Shown piece after piece: positions 45,801-60,800 of a stretch of DNA of 64,000 nt. A model generated the notes under the pieces. The model saw nothing but the letters and a program-made list of their open reading frames with translations, was not told the origin of the DNA and did not search any database. Numbering within the stretch: position 1 is the first letter of the stretch; each line of letters starts with the position of its first letter. This DNA comes from Aradus depressus (Eukaryota; Arthropoda; Insecta; Hemiptera; Aradidae), in assembly GCA_963662175.1 (NCBI GenBank), contig OY759218.1:23830051-23894050 (forward strand). The letters run 5' to 3'. A program made the position numbers and the translations under genes.

Positions 45801-48800
45801 ACCACAATCAGGGGGGCTTTGGAAATCAAGATACGAGGTGGAAGTAAGTTCTAGCAACTGCTATTATCACTTATATTGTTATTTTTAGCAAAACAATCAT
45901 TATTAGAACTTTTTTTTTCTCTCAACTTTTTTTTTTTTTTTTTTTTTTATTCAGTCCTATAAAGCCGGAGCGAGTATGTAGTTGTCTATTGATCCTATAA
46001 TTCTATTTTTGATTTGGTAATAAATTTAATGAGTCTGTTAATGTTTTCTATGGTATTAATGTTAGCTATTGTTTGAAGAAATGTGTTTTCGTTGGATAGT
46101 AGTGTCTCATGTTGTCTCTGGTTGTCGTATTTTTTGCAGTTAGTGAAAATGTGGATTACGTCCTCAGTCTCATTGCAGTGTTCACAGTTGGGGGATGGTT
46201 TTATTTTGATTAGATGTAAGTATTTGTTTGTTCTGGCATGTCCGGTCCTCAGTCGTGTCAAGTATATGATTTGTTTAGTCGTCAGTGTCTTACTGTGTGG
46301 GTGGAACCATGGCTTTGTCGTTATTGTCTTCTGTACTCTGTAGTGGTATTGTCCTTTGGTTTGGGATATGTCAGTATAGTTGGTTTGCCATTCCGTGAGT
46401 GTCTGGTGTTGTAGGATGGAAAGGGTGTCTTCTAAGGTCAAGTCGATTCTTAGTGTCACTGTGTCCTTTGCCGTTCCTCGCTTGGCTAGGTGGTCAGCTC
46501 TGTCGTTGTCAGTCAAATTGATGTGTCCAGGAATCCATTGAATGTAATAGTTCTTATCTGACTGGTAAATGGATGTAGCTATTGTGGAGAGTATGTAGTT
46601 GCTGCGAGTTTTGAGGTGAAAGTTGAGTAGTAGTTGGCAGGCGGATTTAGAGTCGGTCAATATAACTATCTCTTCTGAAAATGTAATACTTTTAGAGTAG
46701 TCTATGGCCTTTTGGATAGCAATCAGTTCAGAGGTACAGATGTTATGATGTGGTGAGATTTTTTCTGTTAGGTTAGTGTCTGTTTGGGGATCGAAGATAC
46801 CTATCCCCGTCCCCTCTGGTGTTTTTGAAGCATCTGTGAAGAGTTTGTGACATTTATCGTAAAGAGTGTTAATCATTTCTATTGTGTTGGCTTTTAGGAT
46901 TGTGGGGTCTAAGTTGTTTTTGGATGTTTTGATTGTTCTAATGTCTGGATTGGATTTTATGATAAGGTTTGATAGTGGGATGGGCGCAATAAATGAGAAC
47001 GGTTTGTCGGTCCGATGTAGTGTCTGTAATGTTGGCCTGAGTTCTGCTAGTGTATTTTGAATGTACTTGTTCAAGTGGATTTTTTGCCTATTAATTAAAT
47101 CGTTGAAAGGGTGTGATTTGTCGGCGTGTATTTTTGTAAGTTTTCTTTTTAACTGTAATTTACGTCTGAGTGGAAGTGGAAGTTCTCCGGCTTCCACCAG
47201 AACGGCATTGATAGGAGTTGTTTTAAATGTCCTCAATGAAATTTTTAAGGCCTGTTTTTGTATTACACTAAGTTTCTGAATGAGGGGTGTTCTGGTGGAG
47301 CCATAAACCTCGCAGCCATACTCCAGCAGTGGTCGAACTAAGCTCTTATATAGGTGGATCATGTTGGTGGGATGTGCCCCCCAACTCAAACCTCCTGCTA
47401 TACATTTCAGGAGATTTATTGGTTTTTGTGATTTTGCTATTGTATGGGATATATGTTTCTTGAAGGACAGTTTTGTATCTAACCAAAGACCAAGGAATTT
47501 GTGTTCCTTAGCAACGGGTATGGTGATATGACTATATTGTAATTTGATGTTGTTGTGGTTGATGTTTCTCTTCTTTGTGAAAGGTACGAGTGTCGATTTG
47601 TCAATGTTGATCCTGAGTTTCAAGTCGTCCAGTCTGTTGGAGAGAGTACTGAGTCCCCCCCTCTAGTTTGGTGATGGCCTGGTCTACTGTGGGTTGTGTT
47701 GTGAAGATCACTATGTCATCGGCGTATTGCAGTAGACTGATGCCCTCATCTAGCTCTTCGTGTAGCTCTCTAGTATACATGTTAAAGAGGATTGGTGACC
47801 AAACATCTCCCTGTAACAGTCCTTTGTATGAGTCCATCTCTACGTCCCTTTCATCTGTCTTTATATATAGTGTTTTCTTAAATAAATATTTATGTAGCCA
47901 TACCGTTATCTCCTGTGGGATTTTTGATTTATCGAGGACGTTTATTAGTTTGGTAATATTTACATTGTCATATGCTTTGTCTATGTCTATGAATAGGGCC
48001 ATAAGTATTTGTTTTTTAGAAAATGCTATCTCGATTGAAGATGTGAGTGTCATAAGGGCATCAGTTGTGGATCAGCCGCTACGGAAACCCAGACACTGTG
48101 GACTGAGAAGATTGTGATATTCCACAAACCATTCGAATCTTTTCTTCATAATTATATTAAAAACTTTTGCTGGACAGGATAAGAGAGCTATGGGCCTGTG
48201 TGAAGTGATTTCCTGCGGGTCTTTGTTTGGTTTTAGTATCGGTACTATTTGTATTTCGCGCCATTCTTCCGGAATAATGGTAATGGTTCAGACATTGGCT
48301 GATTTGTTGATTAATCTTACATACTGTTGAAATATAAACAGTAGAATAATTTAATCAAAGATAACTAATATAATTGATGTTTTAGGTAACGTTGAGAAAG
48401 AACTGGAAGAAAATTTGAATATGGTCGAGGAAATTACTGACTATTTGAAAATAGTTCGGGCTGTTCCTCTAGTGTCTTTGAATTTTTTGAAGAAATTGAA
48501 AGTGATACATGGCAAACAATTGGAAAGTTCCAAGTAAGTTCTCTTCAAATTAAATTTTTCAATAATAATGTTTTAAAGTGACGCTTCTATGCCATTTTAA
48601 TCCAGTTTGTTCCCGCTTTCGTACACATGAACATTAATTTTTGTAACTGTGTTTTGGTTATAAATTGTATGATGTAAATCTCTGTACATGCCATTGCTTA
48701 TTTTATTTGCAATAACATTAAAAGTTTTTTTAATTTTTTTATCCAGATATGCTTTAGTGGTTCTTGAAAATCAAAATCTGAAGGACTTATGGGACTGGGA

Positions 48801-51800
48801 TACCCGTGGTGAGGGCTTAGACATTAAAAATGGGAGCATATTTTTTCATTTGAATCCAAAGCTATGCGTTTCGAAGATAGAGACTCTGAATATGAAGGCA
48901 AATCTGGACTTCTTCACGGAATCGGAAGTATCTACCAACACGAATGGAGACAAAGTCGCATGTATGAAACGAATATTTATTTATTTTTGTTTTATTAATA
49001 GTTTTGTTTTATTAACATTCGTTTACTTTCCATTTAAATCTAGTATTACCTACAATTTCTTTTCTTGAAAATTAAGCCTAAAAGTAAATTGTTGATGAAG
49101 TGGATTTAAGAAATTGGGTAAGACTGTCTAAAATTGAGTTTTACTTCCCCACCTGAGTCTTGTTTTTGAGCCCCTGAATCCAAAACTGGAGTTAAAAGTT
49201 CATTTTTGTGTGCGTTTCTGGGTGGGTGGTCATGATAACTCCTGAAAGAAGGAATATGTCGACATGAAATTATATACGTGGATTCAGACCTCCCGAGTGT
49301 GACATCTATTGATTTTCCTCCGAACTGACGAAGGAGATGAGCATTTTTGAAGGGGGGCTTAACCAAAACCCCTAATCATTCACTAAACAATGAATATATG
49401 GTCACGAATTCGTATATGTGAATTGAGAAGCCCATAATTGAGACATATTATCATTTTCAGCCAAATCAGGCAATGGGGAAAAAGGAAAATTAATTTTCTA
49501 CATGGATTCGATTGGGGAAGAACTTTGTCTGTGTTTCACCCAAGTCTTTCTTTCGATGAAATTATTATTTGTCTGCACGTTGTGATGTTTTTTAAATTTC
49601 ATTTGAAGTGTACTTTTTACTGGAAATATATGAAAAATCTCAATATCTGAAATACAAAATAATTAATTTCCCTATTTGAGATGAGATGCCAACTTCAGTC
49701 ATTTTGTTTTAGGCGACAACACGTCGTTGACGGTTATCGTGTGTAAGAAGAATGCTGTGGCTGCTCTGATCAAATGGAAACAGTTCAAACCTCAAGACTC
49801 TGGAACTCTGCTCGGCTATGTTGTCTACTCGATAGAAGCTCCGTATCAGAACGTTACTATGTTTGATGGGAGGGACGCCTGTGGCGGTGATCGGTATGTT
49901 ACAATTAAACTACTGTAATAAATGTCCACAGCGGTGGTGGAGAGGGAGAGAGTGGTGAGAAACCAGCAGAGTGATGAGAGAGAATGTTTACTTTTTCTCA
50001 ATAAGGTGTGACTGAAGAAAGGTTCTTGACACTACCCAATCTCAGTTCAATAGACCGCCATTCTATGTCTGGGAACTGGGTGAGGTATAAAAATCGGGCG
50101 ATGTGGCTGGATTCTACGTTAGTTTATTTAAGGGCATGATCAATTTACAGGCCATAAGGAAACTTTAAATATAGAATTGGCTACTTTGAATTAGACAAAT
50201 CGCTGACCGTTTAAAATGGGATGTCTTGTTCATGTATTTCATTTTGAATATGCATGTATTTTTTAATAGAGTCCTAAATAAACGTGTTTTTTTTTAAAGC
50301 GAAAAATCTATTTTGCGCAGATCTCTAGCTTCCTTAACGATAGGTCTGCCGTCATATGACAGCTGTTTACTAGTACTACCGTGGATATCACCAGAGCCTG
50401 TCCCCAAGGCTTGGTCCTATGGAACATACTCTTTGACGGGTTGCTCCGTGACCTCGAGAACCGAGATATTGATGAGCCCTTACGCCTAGCTCAGGAGCAG
50501 TATGTGAGGGGACAGTCCAGACATTGCCCAGGAATGGATAGTAGAAAAATGGCAACAATGTTGGTCACGAAGGTCGGATGGCCGAACGACTTATGGATAC
50601 TTTCCGGATGTCCCAGATATTATCAGATCACGGAGATTTTAACTCCAAACTCTTCTTCTTTAGGAGGAAGAACAACCCAAACTGTTCATGTGGAGGCATC
50701 GAGACTGCAGAACATGTAGTCCTTGATTGCCCGCAGTATGACCGCTAAGCTCGAGAAAATCCGCTAACTTTTTGTCTCGATTTACCCCTTGAAATTGATA
50801 GTAATATTTTGTAATAGCTGATATGTGTCCTCTTTTTAGATGGCGGGTGGAGTATGTTGATGTCTCGGATGCATCAGACAGGGCTGAGCCAGACAATGAC
50901 GAACTGAACCACATCTTGACCCGGCTCAAGCCATACACCCAGTACGCTTTCTACGTGAGGACGTACAGCATCGCTACTGAAAACGTCGGAGCTGAGAGCC
51001 CTATTCAATACTTCCGGACTGATCCTGACGGCAAGGCTTTTTTTTCTAAGATTTAAATTTGTGGATCTTTATTCAAATTCTTTTCGGTTTTGAAGTACGT
51101 ATATTTGAATCAAACCTGATCTTCTGAAAGTCAGTTTTTCTTCTTCGAACCCAACTTTAAGCATTAAAGTGTTTCTCTTCGGTTATTTTTCTGCAATAGC
51201 TTCTTGCCTGACAACTTTTGTTTAAAAAAATGCTTTCATGGTCATAGGAGGTTGTTCGAACTAAATATAGAACCATATTTTCCATATGGATCTAATTTTT
51301 TTCTATTTGACACATTTTTGGCTGCAGTGTTCACTCAAATAGTCTTACCATTGGGATAACAAGTTCCACCGAGAATAATCTTACTATTTCTATTGGTAGT
51401 AGCTTAGTCACCTTCAGTAAATCATTTAATTATAAATAATTCACATTCCCCCCTTTTTGAGGTTACTTTTAGAACCGTTCGGATGCACTTGGAATCTTTT
51501 TACAGGTCTTACGGATATCTTCAGTCCAATGTCACACATTTTGAACGCACTTCTTATTCAGAAGTTACGTTTGTATTTTTCTTAAATTTTGACTGTTTCC
51601 TTAAGGCCTATGGATAACAAAACTTTTAACTAAACAAGGGGACCATTTAGGTAGTTTTTTTTATCAATGTGTCTTCCTATTACGTACTACTTCACTTGAT
51701 ATGTCTTCCTCTCCCTCTCCATCCCCAATAAATTATTTTTACGTTTCTTATTTGTGTTGTACAGCCCCTACTGAACCACAGTTTCTGATGGCCTACTCCA

Positions 51801-54800
51801 ACTCCAGTTCGGAGTTGGTGGTCAGCTGGCAGCCACCTCTTCACGATAACGGCCGACTCTCTCACTATTTGGTGACCGCCAGTTGGGAGAAGGACCGGGA
51901 GGACTTCAACGGCCAGAGGAACTACTGTCTTGATCGTAATTATTACGTATTAGCGGATTCATATAGAAATAATCTTATGTCACATTATAGACAATGTTTG
52001 TATGAATATTCCCTCTTGGGAACCCTCTTGAGCATGGGCGTAGCCAGGGGGGGGGGCACGTGCCCCCCCCCCCCCCCCCTGGTCAGAGAAATAAAAATAT
52101 AAAAATTAAATAAACTAAAAAATTAGTTTTTATTACAAATGCATTGCTTGCAAGTTACCATAGGATCATCAAATTTCCCGTTCTTCTGACTCCTAAATCA
52201 GCAATCAGCTGTTGTAAGTGCAGGCCGCAGGCCATGTGCTGTAACTGTTCACTGTGTTTGTGTTCACGTGACAGTTTGTTTTGAGGTTTTGACGAAGTTT
52301 TCGTCTAACAGTTCCGTTCCGTTTTGACTGTTTTCCATATTTGCATAAAATTATTAAAATTAGCATGGATATTAGGAAGTTTTTTAGTAAGTATCTTGAA
52401 TTATTTTATAATTGAATTGAAGAGCCTAGAGATTCAGACAGATAACCTAATAGTCCAAGCTCCCATGGCACAAAAAGAAGGTACCCCATCAAACATCTCA
52501 AATTTTAAAGGTGAAAATGCTTGGAAAACATGTAAGAAAACATTTTACCCCCGCCAGACTAGAAAAAATCTATTAATTGATATGTTAAATGAATTTTTGA
52601 AATTAGCTAAAAAAAAATGAATTTACTTTTTAACCCCCCCCCCCCCCCCCTTGCTCAAAATACTGGCTACGCCCCTGCTCTTGAGTGATATTAAGATTCA
52701 TATAATTTATTACAATTTATTGTTTCCCCCTAACCAGGTTCTCACTTCTAATTTCACTAGATTAAAGTAATAACAGATATAATTCTGTAAACATTAAAAG
52801 TGGATTTATTTACATTTAACTAATATTTCGGGATCTTACAGGGGGTGTAGTGACCACTAGTGATTCAAAATAAGGCCAGGTTAACTTAACTTAAAAACAG
52901 TTATAAGTGCCGTTGCAATGAATGTATTGACACGAAATTTCATATGTAAATTCAAAGCCCTACAAGGATGACATCTAATAATTTTCATAGGAATCAGCTG
53001 AAGGGGATGGGTGCTCAACTCAAAAACCCTAATAACTACTAACGTAATTAATGTATCGACATGGAATTTTATATTTCGATTCAAATCGCTATAAGGATGG
53101 AACCTGTTCATTTCCCCTAAGATCAGACGAAGGGAAGGGGGGGATCAGTGGAGGGGAGCTCGATTCACCCCAATAATTGCCGATGTAATGAATATATCGA
53201 GACAAGATTTAGTATGAGGATTCAGAAGTCCCTATGTTAGTCAAATATTGTGTTTTAGTCCAAAAGGTCGATTGACTTTGGAGGGAGAGCGAAAACGTTA
53301 TTTATTAATTTGTGCTGGGGAAGTACATAGCCAGTGATTCACCAACGACATTTTCTAAATTTCTCAACGTTTCAAAATAGCGAAAATATTTGCAATATAA
53401 AATTCATCTCTCCCATTCAAACTTAATTACAAAAAAAAATCTCTATTTCTAAAAGTCCTCGATTTTTGATTTGAAATAGTGAACTTTGAGAGTGGTGTCC
53501 AAAAATGTTACTGGAAACAATTCCTTTGTTTTTATGAGACCATTTTCGACTTGAGAATTGTTTTGATTTGATACGATTTGTAATGGAGTTATCTAGCGAA
53601 GGTTCAAGAAACGTTTTTTTATTGAGGTTGTTTGGCTGTATGTAGTTCTTGGAGAACGAATTAGCTATCATATGTTCTTATAAATTGTTTTTCTTATTTT
53701 GAGTTCCCCTACTTGATTCCGAAGTCTGGCCGTCTAAATGTGGAACACCCACCATTGTATCACACAATGGTTTTATAAACATTTATATGCGCTTTCTCAT
53801 CTAAACCTGGCCCCAGGTCACCCTCAATTTGGTATTATTATAAATATTGTTTGTTGTCCAGTTCATCCTTGGCCTATAATCTCTCATAAGCCCACCAAAT
53901 CTGCGAAACTGCCAATACGAAGAGAGCCATATGAGCTTGATGAACTTTCTCTAAAAAGTTGCCCTCGCAAGAAGAAGGTTGTTGTCGATGAGCAGCGTGA
54001 AAATGAGATTTCTTTTGAGGATCAACTTCTAAACCAGATCTACTTTAAAAGGTATTGTATTGATCAAAGAGAGATATAGAGGTTAGTTAGCATTTCAGTT
54101 ATTTGTAAGTTTTTATACGAGGGTATATCATATGAGTTACTATTCCTTATTTTAGAGATTGATTATCGGAGTATTACATGTACATATAATATATGTGAGC
54201 TATCTTACAAATTCAATAAAAATTATATTGGAAATCAAAAAGCTACGCTTTACGTTATTATGTATGAAAAAACTTACACATTTTTTTATTGTTAAATTTT
54301 CACCAGCAGAGGATTTGAAATGGCATAGGAAAAAAAATTGTTGTTCCTCATCAATGCCGTATTTACTCTTGTTATTTTGACAAATTTTAAATTGTACTGT
54401 TCTTTAGTTTACTTACTTAGTTTAGTTTAGTTACGCCCTCCGGATGGGACGTTAAGCGATGGTCCCGAGCCTGTACGATGTCAGGTACTCGTTAAAAACC
54501 CCTATAGAATATTCAACGTTAATTATAATAAGAACTGATATGAATATGGAACTTTGTGTTGAAGGACAAATACGAACAGAGTGAAGCGGGACCTGACGGA
54601 GGATGTGGAGATCAGCTTCGAGGCGATCCTGCCCGAGAGTCAATCAGACGAGAACAGCTCTCACTCCTACATTGATGGTAAGAAGGTAGCTAGTAGTGAT
54701 TAGTAGGTAGTGGGTGCTAAGTAGGAAATAGTCTAGGTAGCCCACCCCCTACATGTTTGTAGGCCTTACTGATGATATAATATATCGAAACGTTGGCGGT

Positions 54801-57800
54801 TGAATGGAAGTGCATTTGTTTATCCAGAATTCCCCTAGAATTATTTCTACTGTATCTACAGTCTTTATTTGTTGTGATTGTTAATGTTCTTGTCATTATT
54901 TTTAAGGTATCCATTTCTTCCAAGTGCTGAACAGCACTAGTCTTGTGATGAGAGGCCTCCGTCACTTCGGCCTATACAACATCGCAGTGAGAGCCTGTCG
55001 GAGGTTCGAGCACCGGGAGAATTACACCAAGAAGAATACCTGTAGCGAAGAAGCCATAGTTTCTGCCAGGACCCTCCCGATGGGTACGTACATTCATGTG
55101 GATTGGAATTTAAATATTGCACGTTTTTGTGAGGTGCGCGGTAGGCGGGGGTGCTTTGCGCGCTATAGCCTTTAATGATCCTTCGGCTTCGGCGAAACCT
55201 TGGGCCTGATTTTGGCCAAAGTAGATTATTCAGTCAGACTGCTCATAGGTATTAACTGCGGTCTCTGAGGTCTTACACCTCATTTAAAAATACATAACTT
55301 CATGTTCTGCGCTCAATTCAAAATATGAATAGTAACGAACTTTCAGTACCGAGGTTCGATTTTTGCCACTTTTGAGGAAGTCATACTCCTCCCCGCATGA
55401 CGCATTGTGAGGTAATTAATTATTTCCGTGGCTTATAAACTAGTTACTCAACAATAAGCAAAAGGTTTCTTTTTTTTTTTTTTAAAGTCGGTTATAAGAA
55501 ATGGATCCATTTGCAGGGGTTTTTAGGCAGTGGGGAGAGGTAATGTCATTCCCAGCCAGAGTTGTCCTTATGCAAATTGAGCTGTACTTAGTTGGACCTA
55601 TCGAAAATACGCACGAAAGCTCATGTATTTACTTGTAAGGGTTAGGAACAGAATCGACCCTGTTCTTGACTTTCATCCGAAGGGAAATTGTTTACATTTT
55701 TCGACACAATTTTCCCACGTCAGTGACTGTATGCCCCTATCGTGTGACGACATGCATTGTCCCCCCTTACACATGTTGGAATTGGAATTTAAGATGTATC
55801 GTAGTGCGCATGTGCACTCAGTACTGCACTCTGTATTCCTTGTCGTTTGACAACATGCAATAGTCCCCCCTACACATACAGTTATGTGTCCTTTAGCGTC
55901 ATAACTCCCGAACACCTACTCCGATTTATATCCAGAATAGTAGCGCCTTATTCCTATGTCAGAGCTTTGGTTGTTTAGTAAATACTCAGTCTCGCATTTC
56001 TCATGCTTGTATCTGATCAAGATAATTACTTACACGATGGTTATACCATCAGCCAAAGCGAAGGGGGCTTTACTCAATAACCCGAATAACTGCCGATTCT
56101 AATGACTGTCGACACGAAGTTGTATATCTGGATTCAGGTGAATCCTATTGACTAAAGGGGGGCTCAACTCTAAAACCCTAATAATTACTGATGCAATGAA
56201 TTCCAATTGTTTCCAAATTTTATATGAAGATGAGATGCCCCCGAGTTCACCGAAGAGAGGGAGCTTGTATATATGTTGATTATAAATAATTCGAGCTGGG
56301 GAAGTACTTTGCCGTTGATTCACTAACTTTTTTTCTTAGCATCTGCTGACGATTTGGAAAACATCTACCCTATATGGGAAATCCAACACGACTCTGCTAG
56401 GGACGTCCTTCTTAGCTGGAACGAACCTCTCAACCCGAATGGACTTATAGTTGCGTACCAAATCGAATATACGCGGCTCGACTACGGCAAAGGGAAAGTA
56501 AGTAGTTTTTATTTTTTTCAATTCATTGAATCTTATTGAACATTGCGAATATGACAGTTACTTGTTATTGGGGACGGGAATTTTTCAGGTATTGGTTCTA
56601 TAAGCCCTAAGAACAAGATATGCCCAAAAAGGTTTTAAGCCTAGTCATCCACAGTACATTGAGGCGTCAAAAGTAGAAAAGTCAACTTTCTCTAGAAGAT
56701 ATATAGTCTGTGCAATAACTCATTGTAACCAGCTTGTCGCGTAGATCGATTTTGTCTTTTACTCTGCCTTGAAATTTCCACTATAACAAGAATTACGGTA
56801 GGAGATGTACCAACAAAGGATGTATCAATCAAGGAGATGTACGTATCACATTCTACCGGTTTTCCAATATATCATGCAGGTTAACGAATTACATTTTCGA
56901 AATCGTCGACGAATTGCGGATGACATTAATTGTGGACCATAAATCCAAAAAATACGGACTGGGAAGGCTATAATAGCCGACTGGAACAAATTCTGGGAGG
57001 GCAATCCAATGAACCAAAATGGTTTGAGGGCATAGACTGCTTACACGAGAACATTACATTGGCGGTGCGACAAGCATTCGAGGAAAATTGCCCTCTGAAA
57101 GCTAAAAAAGTGCAGAGGGATGTGCCGTACATATATATACATACATACATAGGTTTGTGTTTAGCTGGTTTTGGCCTCTTTCTTACTCACTCGTTATGTT
57201 TTTCAGTATGTCCAAACAACAGAATGTATTACTCGGAAAGAGTTCGTGGAGACTGGGAGAAGCTACATACTAAAGAAATTGGCGCCGGGAAGCTATAGCT
57301 TACGTCTTCGAGCCACTTCTTTGTACGGAACAGGAAATTTTACTCCTTATAAGAACTTTGTTATAGAGGTAAGCCTATTTGTTTTATCATGAAATATATA
57401 CATATTTTTTTGGCCTTATGTCATCAGACAAATTGGCCAGATATGAAGAGGCAAACTAAAGACTTCACAACATAAAATGAGTCGGGAGAAGGAATGGAAG
57501 ACGGGACCCCGAGACCCCCAAGCGAGCGGCCCCAACCATACCGGAGAACAGGAGGCACCGCCGCACAATGAAATACATCAAAAACCCTAACTTGTCTACC
57601 TTCTTTTCAAAATTACAAGGAGAGGATTCATTGTATCAAAAGCTTTCAGAAACAAAAATTACAGCCAATGAAATTCAAAGTCAAATGAGACTATAATGAG
57701 TCAGATGTAAATCAATAGCACGCCATTAAACGTTTTTAAAACCAAACGGCAAAAATAATTTGAAAAAAACGCTAATCATAAGTAGTTTATTATGGTACAT

Positions 57801-60800
57801 GGTTCGGTATGTTACTTAATCCTCTGAGCGTCGATTAACATTAAGAGATGGAGCTGAGACAAATCGGTACCTTATGGGTGAAAAACAATAAGGTCAAATA
57901 ATAGACGGAACAATGGGTGAAAATAACACTTTATTTAATTTGATAGTTTACTCTTTAGTAAATTAAGTTTACTCTTTAATAAATCGTAGAAGAAAATAAA
58001 ACCAACATGAATAAGAAAAAGTAAAACCCTTGCTTTAAGGAAATAAACAAGATATGTACAAACTGTTTGAATTCTGCAGGTATCAAAATATGATACAAAA
58101 GCCAACTCAATAAAATATGTCAAACGTTAAGTGAATAAATGAACGGCTTTCCAGGGAAACATTTTTTCAATGCTATCTTACGACATTTATTCGGGAACTT
58201 GAACCACTCTTCAAAAAACTGGTTCCGGGGAATTTTGTTCAGTGACACATTTCTATGTCAGGAGAGTCTTAAGTGTATTTAAAAGACTAGTAATTGTTGT
58301 TATGTATTTCTCAACATCGGTACTCTTACTAGGGTTACATGAAATAGGCTGCATGGGGTCCGTGTTAATTATTATTAATTATAACGCTAATTATCAGCCT
58401 ATTTCATGGGGTGGTTTGAATCTGAGTGTAGTGACAGTGCCGCTCTGTTTTACCTGCTTGGAGAGGGGGGGAAAGTATTTTCATTAGAGTTAATTAGGGA
58501 ATGCACTGGTCTTTTAAAAAGATTACTGCTCAGGTTGGTGGAAGGGGAGTGAAATTGAGTAACCTGGGCTTAAGAATTATCCCTGAATTTAGCCTCGTTT
58601 AATGTTTTTTTAAATAAATAGTGTGACTATGACTGGTCGTTTGATTTATGGTTTAATAGGCAATTAGCGCAAACGGGTTCCTTGTCTAGGCTGGAACACT
58701 TCTCTACAGGGTGGTTATCTGCACAGTGGGAGCACCTCTGCTCCTGCACTAGTGGATGGAGTGCGAGAACCGCAAACAAATGGTGCATTGCCGCACTGGA
58801 GGGATGTAAGGGTTCACGCAACACCGGGCACCGTATATAGACATATATTCAGGCAAGGCCTGACCCATGAAGGTGATGAAACATGTGTGGAGTGTAATTA
58901 ATGTCGGCCGAGAAGGATCGCTGAAATTCGTTTTTTTCAATCGCCTAATATACACCGGTGGAACGGGGGAACTGATCATCTCAAGAATTTCTTCTTCCGA
59001 TAATTTAGGATCTATATTGCGAACAACACCGATCCGTCTAGTCAAGTATTCTCGTATGTAAGCAAATAAATTTTGTTTTGAATAAAATTAATTTTGGAAG
59101 AGAGTTGGCAAATTCAGCAGTATACGTTTCTATTTTAATTCTGTTTTGATCTGTAACTAGGTACTATATTTTTATCTAGGTACTATATTTAATCTGAAAA
59201 ATAGCAGTCTGAAACCTCAAAGCCGATGAACTACGAAATGGCGCCCAATTAAATTAAAACCTATAGTTTTTTTTTAAAAAATTGACTTATTTTTAATGAC
59301 AAATGAAACTTGGCCTATCTGAAGCTAGATAAAATTTGAACTAAAAAAATCCTAGTCTGAACTCATAAATCCGATGGAACGGTGAATCAGACGTCACTCA
59401 AAATCCCATTTTTGGAACCCAAAAATCGACTTATTTTATGGATGTGATTATACTTCTTCCTTTTACAGATTGGGGAAAGTAAAACCTTTTAAAATCCTAC
59501 AAGAAAATGAGCTTTTGCGGAAATTAAAAAACGTTTGGTGATAATAACCACCTATTAATGCCATACGAAAAAGAACTAGAAAGCTTAGTTTGTCGATACT
59601 ACACAAAAAAAAACAATTAACGAAATCGACGAATTAAGACTGAAAATTTTCATGGATGTTTTTTTAAAAAAAAGGCAAGAGCCCATTGGCTGACCCCAAA
59701 GGGATTGAAGCAAATAACTTACCAACTTGCAAAAGAGTATTACTCGAAAAAATAAATGAAATCAAACGATGTGTCAATAGTTGAAGGTATTGAAAAATCC
59801 TTGTGTGACATATTATGGTACTTTCTCACCCTTGAAATCTCCTGACATTTCTTCTAAGTTCTTCCTGTGAACTTATGGACTATGCCTGTCCCATTTATGA
59901 AAATACAGCATATTTTGGTATCTTATATATGTGCCCTCCTGGTAATATTTCACAGCTACTAGATTCCCTAGATGAGGTAAATTGGGGACGAAAATATTTC
60001 TATATCTCAAGTGAAAAAGAGACATAAAATAAAATTCTGCCCTTCTTCATAGACAACAAATTGAAAAAGAAATAACATAATAATATTATGTATATATATA
60101 TCTTTTAATATTTGCCGATTGGTTTTCTCCACCTGCGAGGCGCATACAAACCCCCTTCTTATTTTTATGATATAATATAAAGACAATTCAATGCTTTAAT
60201 ATTTGCCGTATGGCTAAAAAAATTTAAATCACAATAACCATATATTAAACATTTTCAAACAAAAACCAGTGGTTAATTTAGAAAAAAGTAAGTAGCCAAC
60301 TCTTAAAAAGATAGTAAAATATCTAAAAGTTAAGAAAATGGGGGAAACTCCTGAAGACTTGAATTACATTAGTTAGGTATTAAGGGGGGAGGGTGGGGAG
60401 AGTTAGTAGAAAAGGCACTTTTGCGAAATTTGAAAAGGATTTATATCTAATTCAAAATTTTGCTAAACATTAACTACTACAAAAATAAGTTTAAAATCAA
60501 GGTCCTGCCTTTCAACAAATTATTAACTTATTAATGCTGAATTCTTCGTTCTAAAAAAGACTATTAAAAAGCATAAATTGTTATTTATGGGGAAAAGACG
60601 TAAAACAATATGGATATTAATAACTCTATGCTAAAACGTGCATTGTAATTACATATTGATAAAACAATTTACTTACCAAACATGAAGTTTTTATCCTTAT
60701 ATAATAGAACATCGTTCAATATTCATTGACATTTAGCAGCCTAAGATAAAGATAGTTCAAGGTGTCACAATAGGTTCTGTCACGCAGTAAGTTAGACTTA

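Noticed and set aside
46083..47279. Several plus-strand ORFs
   Set aside because: They are antisense shadows of the minus-strand LINE RNase H region.
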